Below, in pieces: positions 17,514-31,019 of a DNA stretch of 64,000 nucleotides; the stretch's first letter is position 1; each line of letters starts with the position of its first letter. The translations under genes were made by a program, and so were the position numbers. Source of the DNA: Ulva prolifera (Eukaryota > Chlorophyta > Ulvophyceae > Ulvales > Ulvaceae). Under the pieces are notes generated by a model. It ran no database searches. It worked only from the letters and a program-made list of their open reading frames with translations, and was not told where the DNA came from. The DNA lies in NCBI GenBank assembly GCA_023078555.1, contig CM041197.1, positions 3,731,999 through 3,795,998 on the forward strand, read 5' to 3'.

Positions 17514-18132
17514 ACTGTGTAGTGCTGCAGCAGCGCCTTCGCACATGAGGTGCACATGTGCAGGCGTAGATGGGGGCCTGTGACATTGCTCCAGACGCAC
17601 ACCGACAGAAACGTCTACCGATGCTGGGTCCAGCCCTTAAACTAGCCGAGTCCTCGCTGCATTTTCGCGTAGAACACACATGCATGCGGGTAGCGTCAAA
17701 AGCGCCTTGCAATTGCCGACAAAAGCACGCCTTTGTGTCCGACGACACGCATGAATGGCGGGCACTGGACAAGGGCAGATGAAAAGCGGCTCGTTCCAAT
17801 GCTTGTTACGAAAGAGTGCACGGATCAGGTCAACGTCGCACGTCCAGAAGCGCACAGGTCCAGAAGCAAGTGGGAGGCGCACCGATGCGTATGTTGACGG
17901 TCAGAAGTGGCTCTCTGTGGGAGAACACTGTGGCCAGCCAAAGGGCAAATGCCGCAAGACACACTACCATGTGAGTTTGGTAGTGTGCGGGCACATTGCG
18001 TAAAACGCCCTGACATTGGGCGCCGTGCCAGCCGAATCGGACTTTTGTGGCCAAAGGCGCCATCTTGACATGGGGCGACCTTACGAGATTCCGGGTCGGA
18101 TCGCGCTCGTGTCGATATGTCTCATGGTAATA

Positions 18133-18290
18133 GTTACAAAAGAGTGAACGGGAGAAGACAAACACCAAAACCGAACCTCATTCGAACTAACAGCAAAACA
18201 TACACACACACACTACACACTACAACCGCACCCAAAACCTCATGGTGTTACAAAAGAGAGAACGGGAGAAGACAAAAACCACACCTCGTG
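18133..18290 (-). repeat. Two LINE 3' tails side by side
   Basis: One full tail (18133 to about 18240) and a shorter one (18247-18290) lie in the same orientation. Both start TTACAAAAGAG and both are preceded by CTCATGGT, so the second insertion or a duplication used almost the same spot. Confidence 0.8.
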
Positions 18291-20802
18291 GTAGGTTTCC
18301 TCGTCTCGGAATCCCGACAGGTCCCATCGCAAAATTCAAGGTTCGACGTGTCAGCTGCAAGGCATGTAGTCTGTTATAACATGACATGTCATGGTGCACC
18401 ATGGTGGTCTGTCATTTATCGGCCCGAGCCCTTGTGTCTGGCCAAATTGAGGTAGAATGGTCACGTGAGGAAGCAAGACGCGACATCGAGCGTGGCTACG
18501 GCACAGGACATGGTACTGTTTCGAAGCATCAATCGAACTAGGATTGTGGCCTGTGCTTTCCCAGAAACTTCTTTACTTCCGGAAAACTCGTGTTACTTAG
18601 ATGTCAGTCATATCCGCAAGATCACCAGCTCGCGGGCCCACCGCGACGCCATGCATGAGCACTAGTAGCATTGACAAATGTGGCGCTGTCGGTGGCGGTG
18701 GTGGTGGTGCGTTGCAGCCGGGTGGCCATCTCCGGACAACCTCAAAACACAAAACATGATAGGGACATGTGCGGTGAAGTGCTGATTGCTTTAAACCTTT
18801 TCGTGGCATCAGCTGATACGTATTGGCGCTGCAGTTGCGAAAAACGTGTTTAGCTATTGTGACGCATGGCGACGGCATGCACACGCGGCCGCGGCGAGTG
18901 CAGCGCGCGGGAGCGCGCGCGAGTAAACTTGGCTTCGACCGGCCATGCGCAATGCATGCCTTGGGGAATGCTCACCACCTCACCACCACTACGCAACCCG
19001 CGGCCACTACAGACTCCTCTCTTGGCGTGCGGCTTTGCGCAATCGGGATCTCAGGCTTCTGTAAGCACCATCCATTCGTGACGTCATGTAAATGTATGCC
19101 ATAGCCGTCGTTTGCGTTCAAATATTGGATCTGTGTGGCCAATATCGATGTGAGGGCAGGCCTGGCGCCATTCACTTTTTGAGCGTCACCTGCGTAATCA
19201 AGACGTCATGCCGCATGAACCCGTGGAAGGCGCGCTCCACGAGGCGACCATGCATGGAGTCGAGCCATTGGCTCGGGCTGCATGCTTCAGCTGGCGCATT
19301 GCGGGCCTGGGACATCGACTGCTCTGGACTTTCGGGGCAGAGTCAAGTGAAGCATTCGCTTGAACCCGGAAATGGGTCTCTTCCAGGGCCTGCTGGCATA
19401 TGCAGACTGCGTTGTGTCCCGTTCATGTCGATCGTCCCTGCCGGTGCCATGTGTCTGCCGGATGTCCTTGCGAATGCACGGTACTGAGTGTTATACCCTC
19501 AGGTGCATACCGGGATGTCGTTTTGAGCTGTGTCGTTTTGAGCTGCATGTCTAGCTGTGCGCTCGTTGGTGTACACAGGGGGTGTGTTGGTGAGCGCCAT
19601 GAGCCTTTCGCAAACCCTCGAATCCTGCAGGGGTGAATGCATGCTTTATTCAGTGTCTTTGTTTTGTATAGGTGTCATGGGTGTACGGTATGCCATCTAT
19701 CGTGCTGTTGCGAAGTCATGTTGCTGACTTGCAGGGATGGGCCACAGCCGAACCGCCACAAGGATTCCTACATTACTTAAACGGGTAGAAGTCGCTGATG
19801 TGCTTCATCCTCTCAAGTTCTTAATGGAATGGCTGCTCAGCACAGTGTAGGTAGGGCGCAGCTGTTGCATGTGGTCTGTGGGACACTTGCAATCCCATTT
19901 GCACAGTGAAGAAGCCTTGCTGCAGCCTGCTGCTGTTGCCGAAATCAATCTTCTGTGCAGGTCCCACATCAGGATGTGGTGGTGGATGTGCCGACAGGCC
20001 TGTCTGGTGTGCTGCATGCCAAGTTAGATAGGCAGACTGCGTCACAGAATTCACTGTAGCTGTGCTGGTAACCACAGCTGCCCTAGCATTGCTGTCTTCT
20101 GGTGGCCCGTCACGGATCCGCAGGTGTTGGCTGCACTATGCCTCATTCTGCTCCACGAGCACAGAAGACATCTTTTGTGACACAGGATCCTTGTAATTGC
20201 GCCAACTGCCAGTAGCATTGAAGAGGAATGTGACAGTGCTGTGCCGTGACAAGTACGGCCCATCATGGAGTAGTAGCATAGCGTCGGGAGATTGGGGTTC
20301 CCACAGGTGGCGAAGACTATATGGATAGACCCATGTGAGGCTTGATCATAGCATGCCTGATAGGATTGTGTGCATCTCAGTGTAATTCACCTGGTGGATA
20401 AGTGGTGGCAATCGCTGCATATACCAATCCTTGCAGTCACAGAATACCCCATGCTTCCTGTGATACCTCTCTGTACCTGATCTGTGATTGCATCATCTGT
20501 AATTCTGGGCAAGATGTATATGCCTGGTCCAGACCCCGACTGTCCAGGTGCGAGCCATGATCACAGCTCCCATTGTTTATGTAGCCTTGCCCCCCATGCA
20601 CCATTGTACACAGAAACAGCACTTTCGTCTGTGAGTAGCTTCATGTCCAATCAATTTCCTCATACAGAGCTCCGGCTGCCCAGCATCTGATGCACATAGT
20701 AGGTGCTTCGCAGTCAAATACACCCCGCTATCGGGTAGAGTTTGCAATCGAGATGCAGAAGGACACATCATATTCCATGGGGGAACTGCTACAAACGCCA
20801 GT
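18291..20802. other. Stretch without a recognised gene
   Basis: Only short overlapping open frames without family motifs or convincing splice patterns are present. I see no transposon motif or clear tandem repeat. Confidence 0.5.
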
Positions 20803-23800
20803 TTACATACGGATATGTTCGTCCGTGTCAGTCTCACATTGATGTGTAAGGCCAAACCGCTTGCCTTGGAAATCTATTAATGTCACTACTGGTTCAAGAG
20901 ACTCATCCTCTGGTGTGAGAACCATGAACGGGGACTTCACCCAGTGTAATGGTATTACGCAAAGACGGGAGGCATCGACAACATCGTCTGTATCATCCTT
21001 CGGCACAAACAATACCTCCTGTCCGCTGCCTGCGCATGCCTCCCGGGGTGTAAAACTGAGCTGTCTCACTAACGCCACGCGCTGCATGCTATCGGTACCC
21101 CGCCATACCAACCCTGCATAAGTGATCAATCGCACTGGGGCCAAAAACCACTTATCATGTGCCTTCCACTGCTTCCATTCTGGCTGCACAACTCCTTGTG
21201 TCCCAGCGCTTGGAAGCCATGCCATGGCGAATGATGAGGCATATTGCCCACCCCTGCCTCTGCGAACATGGTCAAATACTTTGCAAGACAGGGCAATATC
21301 CGGTGTCAGCTTGAAACTTTCGAAATGAAAATACAGACAATCGGGATGCATGGGCGAACCACCCCTGCGAGCTGCACGATCAATGTCAAGACAATTACCC
21401 GTCAACTGATAGAGATCAAGTGCTGCAAGGGCAACGGATGCAGCTTGTAGGCATGTCACACGCCTCCAAACCCTTGTTCGGTAAGAAAATTTCTTGCCAG
21501 CCCCTACAAAGTGGGGCAATTGGACACCTTTTTCGGGGTCTTGCACCTGGCGGCCCTTGTAAGCGGCTGGCCATGCTCCAGGTTCAGCTTCTACATCGAC
21601 TGCAGCCCCCATCAGGCCAGCATCTGCATCGTCGCCCCGGCTGGTAGCCTGTGTGGCAGGCTCCCCATCGGCCATTTCTTGGGTTTCATCACTGGTTGGA
21701 TCAATCCCTCCCACAGTTGCTGCATCCGCTGTCATGGATGAACTCGTCGGTTCCGTCAAACCTGGAATGTCATTTGTGAAGTCGTCATTGTCTGCGGGTG
21801 GTAGCTGTGCAAGGTAAGTGCTGAAACAATCGGCTGCCATCAGAGTCGCAGCATGCTGGGGTAAGATGAAGTGTTGAATGAACGTTTTCTCTGGGTACAC
21901 CCAGGAGCCACTGTCTGGGTGCTGATGTGGCCTCCGCATGAACCTGCAGAGCACGCACCAAAGTTAGCAAGGTAATTTTTCGGCCACGTAAGGTCGAAGC
22001 CGTCGCGTTCCATTCAGTCATGTCGATTCATGGCCTGGTGGAAGTGACACGCACTGTTCCATGAACCATTCACTCTGTCGAGCCGCAGGGCCCCACAACA
22101 TCTCTTGTTGGAGCAGGTTGCATACGGCCATATGTAGGTTGGGCCTCAGTAGGCTGTCGTCGACCTGTACATGAAAGGCATCTTGTGGTGTACATCATGG
22201 ACCCGTATTCGAAACACGGTGTTGAAGTATAGTCGTCCACAAATCGGACATGAATAAGCGGTTGGCTGCATGAGCATACCTTTTCATCATAAGCAAGTGC
22301 ATCCAACATCTCAGCATAAGCATAAAGCTCATTTGCTGCGGCTCGTATCTGCGTGGGGTGTGTTTCGTTTATGCCATAGATGTAGTGCTTCACTGCTTTC
22401 CGAAGGTGGCACCAGAGTGCCTGGAAGCCTTCTGGCCCGTACTCTGCAATGATACTGCCGAGCCAGATGAGATTGCTCCAGGCCTCCATGGTGTAGTGAT
22501 GCCCATGTTCAATGATGTCGGAGTATCGGTGCGCGAAGCAGAAAGGAAATCTGACCCGGTGCTTCAATGCCTGCGTTCCCGGTGACAATTCAGCAGCGTA
22601 GACAGGGAGTGCACGACCTATTCCACAATCAAGATGTGACTGCAGTCTGCGAACGTCAGTCACTGCAGGTAGCAGGTACATACTGGGGAGGGGCACCGAC
22701 CTGTACTCTTTGCACTCCCACAGCGCTGAAGATGACCATATGTCCCTCCTTTGCACCACTCATGAGCGCATAGCAGAAGAGGTTGTGAAACAGTCCGTGC
22801 AGTAGCATGTGTGAAATGGGCATCAGCAAGATCTCGTCTGCTCTGTTGAGGTAGGGCAGAAGGCGTTTGAAACGTTTTCGGAGCCAAGGCATTTTCCCTT
22901 TTCGTCCGAGGACAGTCAGCAAGCAGTTGAGCTGCTCCAAAGTTTTCAAGGGTAGCCCAGCCTCCAAGGGCTGGCGCCTGGCGTTCGCATCACCTTCACA
23001 CAGGTACACCTTGGCGATGTGAAGAGCAGTGCACTTGCGTGTAATTACGTTGGCACCATGCAGTAAAGATTTGCCAGTAAGGCCATGTGCTCACATGCCA
23101 TGCATGCAGAGTCACAGAATACTCTGGGAATGAGGGGCTCACGTGTTTTTTCTTTAAGCAGCGTCACTCGAGCAGCAAATGATCCCATCTTGTCCAGATT
23201 TTGGCTGGAGAGTCGCAGATCGGGATCGCCTGTGTTGAGCATTGCATTGTTGCAGAATCCTTGACGGATCGGACTGCTGTAGCCTCCCATCCACACCTGC
23301 ACCGGCACCGTGCACATGACTTATGGAGTCTTCAACAGCATAGGTCACTACATGCACACGCATTGACAAGAGTAGTAGCATCACATGCTGGCAGACGGTA
23401 TAGAATCGCACTGGCCTTCTGGAGGCATTTTGTACAAGTTGCCGCCTCTCACAGCCACAGAGCCCCCCCGGATACAATGAGGTGGAGTAGTTGAGGTTGC
23501 AAGTTTTGCATCGCTCGGGGTAGTCACACGTGCAGGCCACCATGACAGCATGGATGGCGATCCGCGTTGTGCCGCCATGCGAGTGCGCATCCGCTTCTGT
23601 GGAGTCACACACCTCTGTTCCAGGGGGCAGAGCGGCTCGGCATGAAGAACTGTAGGGGACTGCCAACTTGCACTTTTGCCTGCATCCATGAGATAGCTTC
23701 AGATACAACTGCTTACACAGTGCGGTATAGGAGGTGGCCTTCAAGGGGGATGCTGCTTGCCGTTCAGATGACGTGCGAGGCCCACATAAAGTAGACAACA

Positions 23801-25444
23801 TGATCCACATGAGCATAGGATACCACATTCCGCGGTATCTCAGAGCGCCGTGCACTCGTGTGTATTCCTTGCCATCGCTGTCGTTGGGGAGCTCACAGGA
23901 TCCACGATATGAGGCATTCCAGTACAGGTATGTACTTGTATTTGTAAGGCAGCGAACAACTAGCACCGATGTAGTAATTCATACCCACGGGGCTGTACTG
24001 TTCGAATAGCCTGAGGATGATGTCCCAATAAATGCATTGGACTTGGGTGCCTTTGGGCCGGGGATGCACATGAGCAGCTTGACATTGCGCTTGGTAGAGA
24101 TGAGGTCCGGCGGGGCGTCAAGGCATCGAATAATGAAGTACACCGCACTGTGCTTCGGCCCTCGCACCCTCGCTCCGTCAGATGCAATCTCGAAATGAAT
24201 CGACTGTAGGAGTGCCATGACTGAACAAAAGAGACCACTGCCCCTCCCGGAGGGCCGGTCTTGTGGGCCTATCAGCGGATGCTATTGCAGTCTGAAGTAT
24301 CATTGACAGCATGGACGGAGCTCCCTCATTCAGCACAGTACAACACGCATGCCCACTACGAGGATACGTACCTTGTCAACGTCGAATCGTGCATTCTCGC
24401 AATCCTCTCTGAAATGCTTGTATCTCTCCGTGTTGTGAAAATTTGCAGACCTATCCTTCCTGGCTCGCAGAATCCCAGAACACAAGTTGGCATCAAGGAA
24501 GAATTGTTCAAACACGTCCCACATGAGGAAGCATTCTCGGGGGCGGTGCACACTATCCACAAGCTGGTACCGTGGTGTTCCACACTTTGGGCATATACAC
24601 GCCGGGCATTGCGGGCCCAGTGGACAGTGCCGGTGCTGCTTTGAAAAGACCCACCAGTGGGTGCACCCATCTTTCCAACACACATGCAGTGTGTAGCGTT
24701 CTGTTGGTTGAACACCGAGAACACGGTGACAGGCCCGTTGAGAAATCGGAACCCGGCTGAAGGGGTTGTAGACCCCATTATTCCCTCGTGGCATCGTGCC
24801 AGCTGCTGGGTTCCCGGGCTGTAGCGTGACTCTGTCATGGAGCAACGACAACGCTGCAGTGGCAGTTTTCTCATGCCCATCTATTGGCTGCTTGGACTGC
24901 AGGAAAGCCATGGTTTGCACCAGTGCATACTGGCCCACTGTGTATGCTGCCGGACCAGCATCCTGCGCGACAGGTTCCATTTTTTTACTTGGTTCCAGTG
25001 CGACTCGGCTGTCCTGTCGGCCTGATGCACAACCCACTCCATTCGCGGATCCTCTGTACCTGCATCATCATCAGATGATAGCTGGTCACAATCTGCAATC
25101 TCGGGGAACACATCCCCCAGGTGGTCAGCCAGACGCCAGCGTGGAGCGCCCGTATTAGGGCCTGCCTCTTGCCTCAGCGGCAAAGCGCCTGCTTCATCCT
25201 CGATGGGTGGCTGGAGATCAGGCCACCTTGGGCTGTCTGTCTCCATGGAGTCCACACCGGCTCCGGCAGAGCAAGGTGAATCATTCTTACGGGAGTCCTG
25301 GGACCCAGCAAGGCCCCGGCTGAGCGGACAAGGGTTTTCAGTCGCCTGGCCTTGGCATGCCAGGCATTTGAGATGAGCGACCACATCTTGCAGGGCTGCT
25401 TCACGCACAAGGTGTTCGAATGCAAGCGCGAGTGGAAGCGTCAT
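20803..25444 (-). CDS. CACTA/EnSpm-like transposase gene A, multi-exon
   Basis: Exon 1 (25444-24989) starts MTLPLALAFEHLVREA and holds HLKCLACQG, possibly half a zinc finger. Exon 2 (24896-24372, phase-matched, donor AAG|GTACGT) has the cysteine pair CPKCGTPRY followed by FEQFFLDANLCSGILRARK, as in the N-terminal part of CACTA transposases. A later exon near 23980-24218 carries FEIASDGARV, SAVYFII and LMCIPGPKAPKSN, the DG-SVW-PGPK series of the family. Further exons lie at 22.0-23.9 kb (one with EHGHHYTMEAWSNLIWLG and ending WFMEQ, phase-joined to FMRRPHQHPDSG at 21.94 kb). The last exon ends at 20803. The order resembles EnSpm transposases, but sequence identity is low and several exon ends are unknown. 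It may or may not be intact. Confidence 0.55.
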
Positions 25445-28400
25445 ACCGTAAGTTTAGTTGGGCGAAATGTTAAGTATGTGTGCGGAGTACTTAGCACATG
25501 ACGCCTGAGATCGGGGATCACACCTGCATGGTCAGTATCTGAGTCAGATACTTGAGCCATGACCTTGTTCGACCTATACAGAGAGCTGGAATGTGTCTTC
25601 TCATTCGCGGGCTGGTGACTGCCACGTGTCACCCCGTGCGTGCATTCGCATGTGCACCTGCCTTGGGCGCTACGAGGCACTTTCACAACACCTCCCCCCT
25701 TCACGGGAGCGAGCGTGTGCGAGCTCAGCTCATGAGGCACTTGCAAGGACCAAACGCCCCGGGGCCAACAAGCACAGCGGAGTCACAACACAACGGCAAG
25801 TCAAACCCTTGGCGGACATGACAAACATGACGGTACTGCTTCGGTATACAGCGTAACATGTGCTTGCTGCTCTGTGTTTTGGCACATGGAACTAAGATCC
25901 AAGTGGTGTTCAGATTCATCTAGTCTAGAAAAGCTCATCACCTGAGCGTGAATGCAGGCCACAAAGAAACGTGGCAGGAAGAGTATGAATCAGAACACAT
26001 CGAAAGGATGTGCAACTAAGAAAGTGCAAGAGGAGAAAACAACAACAGAGAAGCGGACTCGCACATCGAAGCGTAAAGCAGCCAAATGATTGGTACGAGA
26101 GGCACCCTGCTCCTTGCTTCAACAAGCCCAAGTTGCGCTGCACCAGTATCACATGTGTTGCAGCAAGATACTGTCTACCTAGGTGTCCCCATCTGTCCTC
26201 AGAATGGGTTGTGAGCAGGTTCTCGCAATGAGGTCACTCAAGTCCACAACAAGGAGGAATTCACGACCTGCGAACAACGCCTGAAGATACTTTTGGACGT
26301 ATATACACTGTGCTAGAGGCGACAAGTTTGTGCAGGTGATAGGCGTGCGTGTGGGTAGCAGCTGTAGCCTAGATTGCCAGGCGATTAGAGCAATGGCAGT
26401 CTGTCCGAACGGATGGTATTAGGCATTATAATTAGGAATGTACCGGACATGAACGCATGATCATATAACGATATAAGGAACGGTACTGGATGATTTGCCC
26501 CGCATTACCATAATGGCGCACCATGCATTGCGCAGTCGCTCTGCAGTGGCGCACTATTGCCGTTATGCGCCACGGAACGAGGCGTGAGCCACTGGCCCAC
26601 GGTGCGCCAGCTGTAAGAGAGCGAAAACAAGAGCACGCCGCGAGGAGCTTGATACGATCAGGGACACTTGCAGTAGTGCCCATGAGTGGATTTGTTATGA
26701 ATAGGAAACAGATCGCGAGGTTTCGCTGCATCTGGCGCGGGATTCTTGCTACGTGTGTATCTCGCGAGTACCCCGACATCACAATATATCACATTGGGGC
26801 AGTAAAACACGGACATGTTATCGTAATGTACGTGCCGCCTTTCAGAGGAGCGCATTCTCGTGGCAATTGCAAGTGGCCTTTCACAGCGCTGGTAGGAACG
26901 GACGATTCGCAGAAGACCACCAAAACGTCACAGCGGCGTCTTCAGAGCCAATGGCGGACACAACATATGCTATTGATGGTATATACACCACCTGGCCGCG
27001 AATGTTGTATCAATGCTTGGCGGTTTGGCCTCGTAGAGCACTAGCATTGGCTATCACACTTCGTGATACCGAGCGGCGACGGAAGGATGCACTCACTAGG
27101 CACGCCTTCCAACACACAAACTGCCTACTTTCACAGCTTGTACAGATCTGTAACGCAGGAGAGCTCACTGAACGAGCACTGGCATGCCACTCCGCACTCC
27201 GCGTCGCCAGTGCAGCGTCCGCATTGGCCAGCTCAAGCGAGCAGCACGACCGTAATAGAACCCCAGTCCGCACTATAATCACATTACAATGTATATGAAG
27301 CTCCTCATGCGCTGATCTGTCATCGCGTTCGGTGTAGACGCTGGTTTCCCAATCGCTGCCCCACGGGAATGCTGCACTCAACACGAGCCCAAGCGCTCCA
27401 TTCTACTCCGAATGACCTTGGACCGCTTTCACAGCCCTAACAATAGAAGTATCTCTATCATAAACATTTTAAATCACGAAAAGCGACTACTGATAGCATT
27501 TCTTCGAATTTGCACTCAGTGGCGCACCCCGGTGGCGCACCCATTGGTGAGCCAGTCTGGCATCTGGCCTGTGTTAAGCTTGCTGACATTGGAGCAGGAT
27601 CGGGCGCAGTCTCTTGGCGGCTGATGTTGGATCCCGGAGAATGCAATGCGCGGCCTGTCCACCGCGCTCTGCCGCGTGGCGGCTCGGCAGCTGCCTAGGT
27701 GCACGCCGCTGTCCCGCTGATGGTGCGTCATATGGGCAAGGCAGTTTTGCCGCGGTCCCGTTCGGCGACCTCACGCCGGCGGCCGCTTGCGCGCAGCCCG
27801 GCATAAGCGACGAGCCGCCCTGCCTTTGCTGTCGGGTGGTGAGTCCTGCTACGAGGAGTCCAGTGCAGTGTTCTACTTGAGCTTTTTGTCTTGGGGCGAA
27901 AACTTCTAATCCAGTTGTGCTACCTCGCTGAGACCATTTTAGTTGCGGAGGGCCACCCCGATGTATTGCAATTGCCAAGACTCCAGAGGGGTGCCAAAAC
28001 ACTATTTTTGTCGATCCGCTCGCGCTGTCAGGACATCTTGCTCACTTCGTCCGCGTGGTGCATATTCCAGCGGGTACCCGTTCTTCTGACAGTTCATTTC
28101 CAACGGTTAACCGCTGTCTCAGGCTCAGATCTGGAGAGGGGATGTTCGACAAAAGGCCTGTTTCAGCAGGTTTCCCGGTCCACCAGCGCTGGCATGTACG
28201 CAGATGCACAGATCTGCCGGCGCGTAGCATGTATGCATGACCAACGGCCTTCAGGTGCATTCCGAAGGAGCTTGCAGCTTGCATGTTGGAACAACTTGAA
28301 AGCAAAGCATAGACCTGAACTTCAGGTAACTTCAGTTGAACTGAAAGGCCGGTCCGAGCACGCGTGTCGCGTTCTTGCGAACAATCCGTAAACACAGCCC

Positions 28401-31019
28401 GCCAAATGCCACGGCCAACCTCTTCGAACCTAATTCGGTTCTCTAGGTGCAGCTTGCACTGGTGTGGCATGCACGCATGCGCACCAGTCAGAATGCTAGT
28501 GCATGAGCGGGCCCTTTCATCCAAGGACTTCCACAGTGGACTCAGCGGTATTTGCGCCGATGCCGACGTCGACGCCGCATTGGTCACAGGAAACAGCGGA
28601 TCCAGCTCCTTCAAGCAATTTGGTCCGGAGAGAATCCTGTTTGGGCGCGAGAAAATCCGATTTGGGCCCGTGCGTGCCGGGATAGACTCGGCGCTGGTCC
28701 CCAAGACACTCATCGATCGCCTGGGCCCGCGGCGGAAAACGGCTGCGCAAGCAAGTCTGCCTGACCCCGTGCACTTTGTGCCGGACAATGCAAGCGCCGA
28801 CATCCACGGTAAGCTAGCGAGAGCTCTAGACTTGCCCATGCGGGACATCGGGCAGCACAGCCACATCAGCGGCGAGACCCCCCACACCTCCATGCCCTCG
28901 CGTTTTCCTGCAAACTTGTTGGCGGCCTCCCTCCTTGTCTTCGTCGTTGTCATGCAGACTGGTCTCAGGAGCTTCAGCTGTGGGGCTTCTTCACAGGAAG
29001 CTGTGCAGGGAACCCATGTGTGCGATTGGCGGTGACCACAGTCATGTTACATTGCCCTATAGATTCTGGCACCGCGGTGATAGAGGTTCACTGGTGCAAA
29101 TCAACTGGGGAGTAGGCATGCACGCAGTGTGAGCAGCGGTGTGAGCGGCAGAAGTACGCATTGTCTGTGGTACAGAGCATGTTCTGCACTGTTGCTGGAG
29201 AATCGTGTCGTGAGCAGCAATAGTGTCAGCTCTACGTCGGCATGTTTTTGGCTGGAGTCCAGTCTGGAGTCCAGCCTTTGGTTGGCTCCGCTGGCCCAAG
29301 CACCACTGTCGTCACACAAGCGCAGGCAGCTGGGCGGTTCATAGAGACTGCAACAAACTCAGAATGCTAACGTAAGGTCGGTCATGCGGCGGCTGGAAGC
29401 AGAGGAACCATTGCATCTTCGACACCGGTACATTAGGGAAATGAGGCGACCGATACGATGCCTGGCACGGAATGCCATTGCATGAAGTAATCAAATGGTC
29501 ATGGAAACTCTTTTAGCCTCTGTTTCAGTATTCTTGGCCTCGGGTCACCATGAGTCAGGTGCCTTTGCCACGGCCGTCACCATCTACACCTGGGCCAAGC
29601 CCCTCATAGACATCACCCACACTGCCATCCCAAAACGGGCACTCACATTGCTAGGTCAGTCTGGCAACTCGCCACTTCTCGCACTCACATTCGAATGAAT
29701 TCTGCCCACGCAGCAGAGGCTCGGCATGCAGTGTAGGTTCAGATCCGCTTAGTCACATGAAATCCACGCAATCAATAAATACATCCCAGGCTGTACCTTC
29801 ATTGGGTGCGTCGATCGTCACAGTCACAATTGTGCTGCCGCTGAATTCTCGCAGGGTCGCGATGCCGGACGCCGCGCCAGACACGAGCCCACCCGTCGTG
29901 AACAGCACGCACTAGGACAAAAGGGCAGTTAGGTAATCTGCGTTTCCATGATGTATCACGGTCATCCACTACGGACTCCATCATGTACCATCAAGGTTGC
30001 ACACATGCCCCATGCCGGATTCATGGCAACACACAATGGATACGTTGGTTTGGCATTGTGGATAGCTGCAAACCTCGGTGGAAGCCATGCTTTCCACCGG
30101 GATCGCCCTGGATGACACATAATCCTTGATGGTATATGTCCTAAGTCTCGCCATCATGGTACGCCTACGTGAACGTACCAATGTAGTATTCGTACGATCC
30201 ATGCTGAAGTAGCTCATGACCATGATGGCTAAGCTGGTAGATTAGCCCATCTTGGGACATGAGTGGCCGAACTCTACATTGGAATTGTGTAGACTATCTT
30301 GGCTCTTAGATAGCTCAGTTCCATTTTGTATCAAATCGAATTGGACTCTATACCGGCCACATGTACACCACAATGGCTCAAGACCACCCGAGCCCACTGT
30401 GGAAGATACTTGTGTGGCTCCACACCATACACGTAAACTCCATGATGCACCCTAGACTACACTGCCCTAGCTTGGAACAACACAAGTTAGCTTCCACAAT
30501 GGACAAGTGTATGCCACGATGGAAACAAGATGACCTCAACCCAGCTTGGGTCGCGAGTGACGCTGCCCATTCTAGCTACCATGAGACCATGGTGCAAACA
30601 AATCTTGATCCTTCCCCTGTGGGGATCCACACATTCGGCCCCACGACCGATACCATGCCACCACCATGGACCAGAGCTGCACTATTCCAGCTTGGGCTGC
30701 AAGTGATGCGACTCCACGCAGGATATGGTTCCACAACTCTGGCACATGGTGCGAAACACACCACAACGTTTGTGCATCAGGTTTAGCCCACCATGGATTG
30801 TCAACACTACTCCATGCACACATGAACATCCATTCATGCCCAGGAGGCGCAAACAACCATGTATTGATGCTTTGGGCAACACACCACAATGGCCCCTGCA
30901 TCATCCCGCACGGTTTCACACCCCACAACCTTGGCTACATGCATTACATATAGGCATCTATGTAGCATTGATACATGATGGACCCCTATATGGGACAAGT
31001 GGACCGGATGAGATGGTGG
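25445..31019. other. Long stretch without a recognised gene
   Basis: Open frames exist at 26523-27044 (+), 27010-27384 (-) and 28364-29035 (+), but none shows a family motif. The frame at 28364 contains a short internal repeat (ERILFGREKIRFGP) and IDSALVPKTLIDRLG, which faintly resembles a retropepsin loop; I do not annotate it as a gene. Part of the region (about 29.9-30.95 kb) is dense in CCA-NN-ATGG words such as CCACAATGG and CCACCATGG, like the 193-bp satellite at 48.4 kb, and may be a decayed copy. Confidence 0.45.

Noticed and set aside
28364..29035. Retropepsin-like gene at 28.4 kb
   Set aside because: IDSALVPKTLIDRLG is only weakly similar, the loop Gly is missing, and no retroelement neighbours support it.
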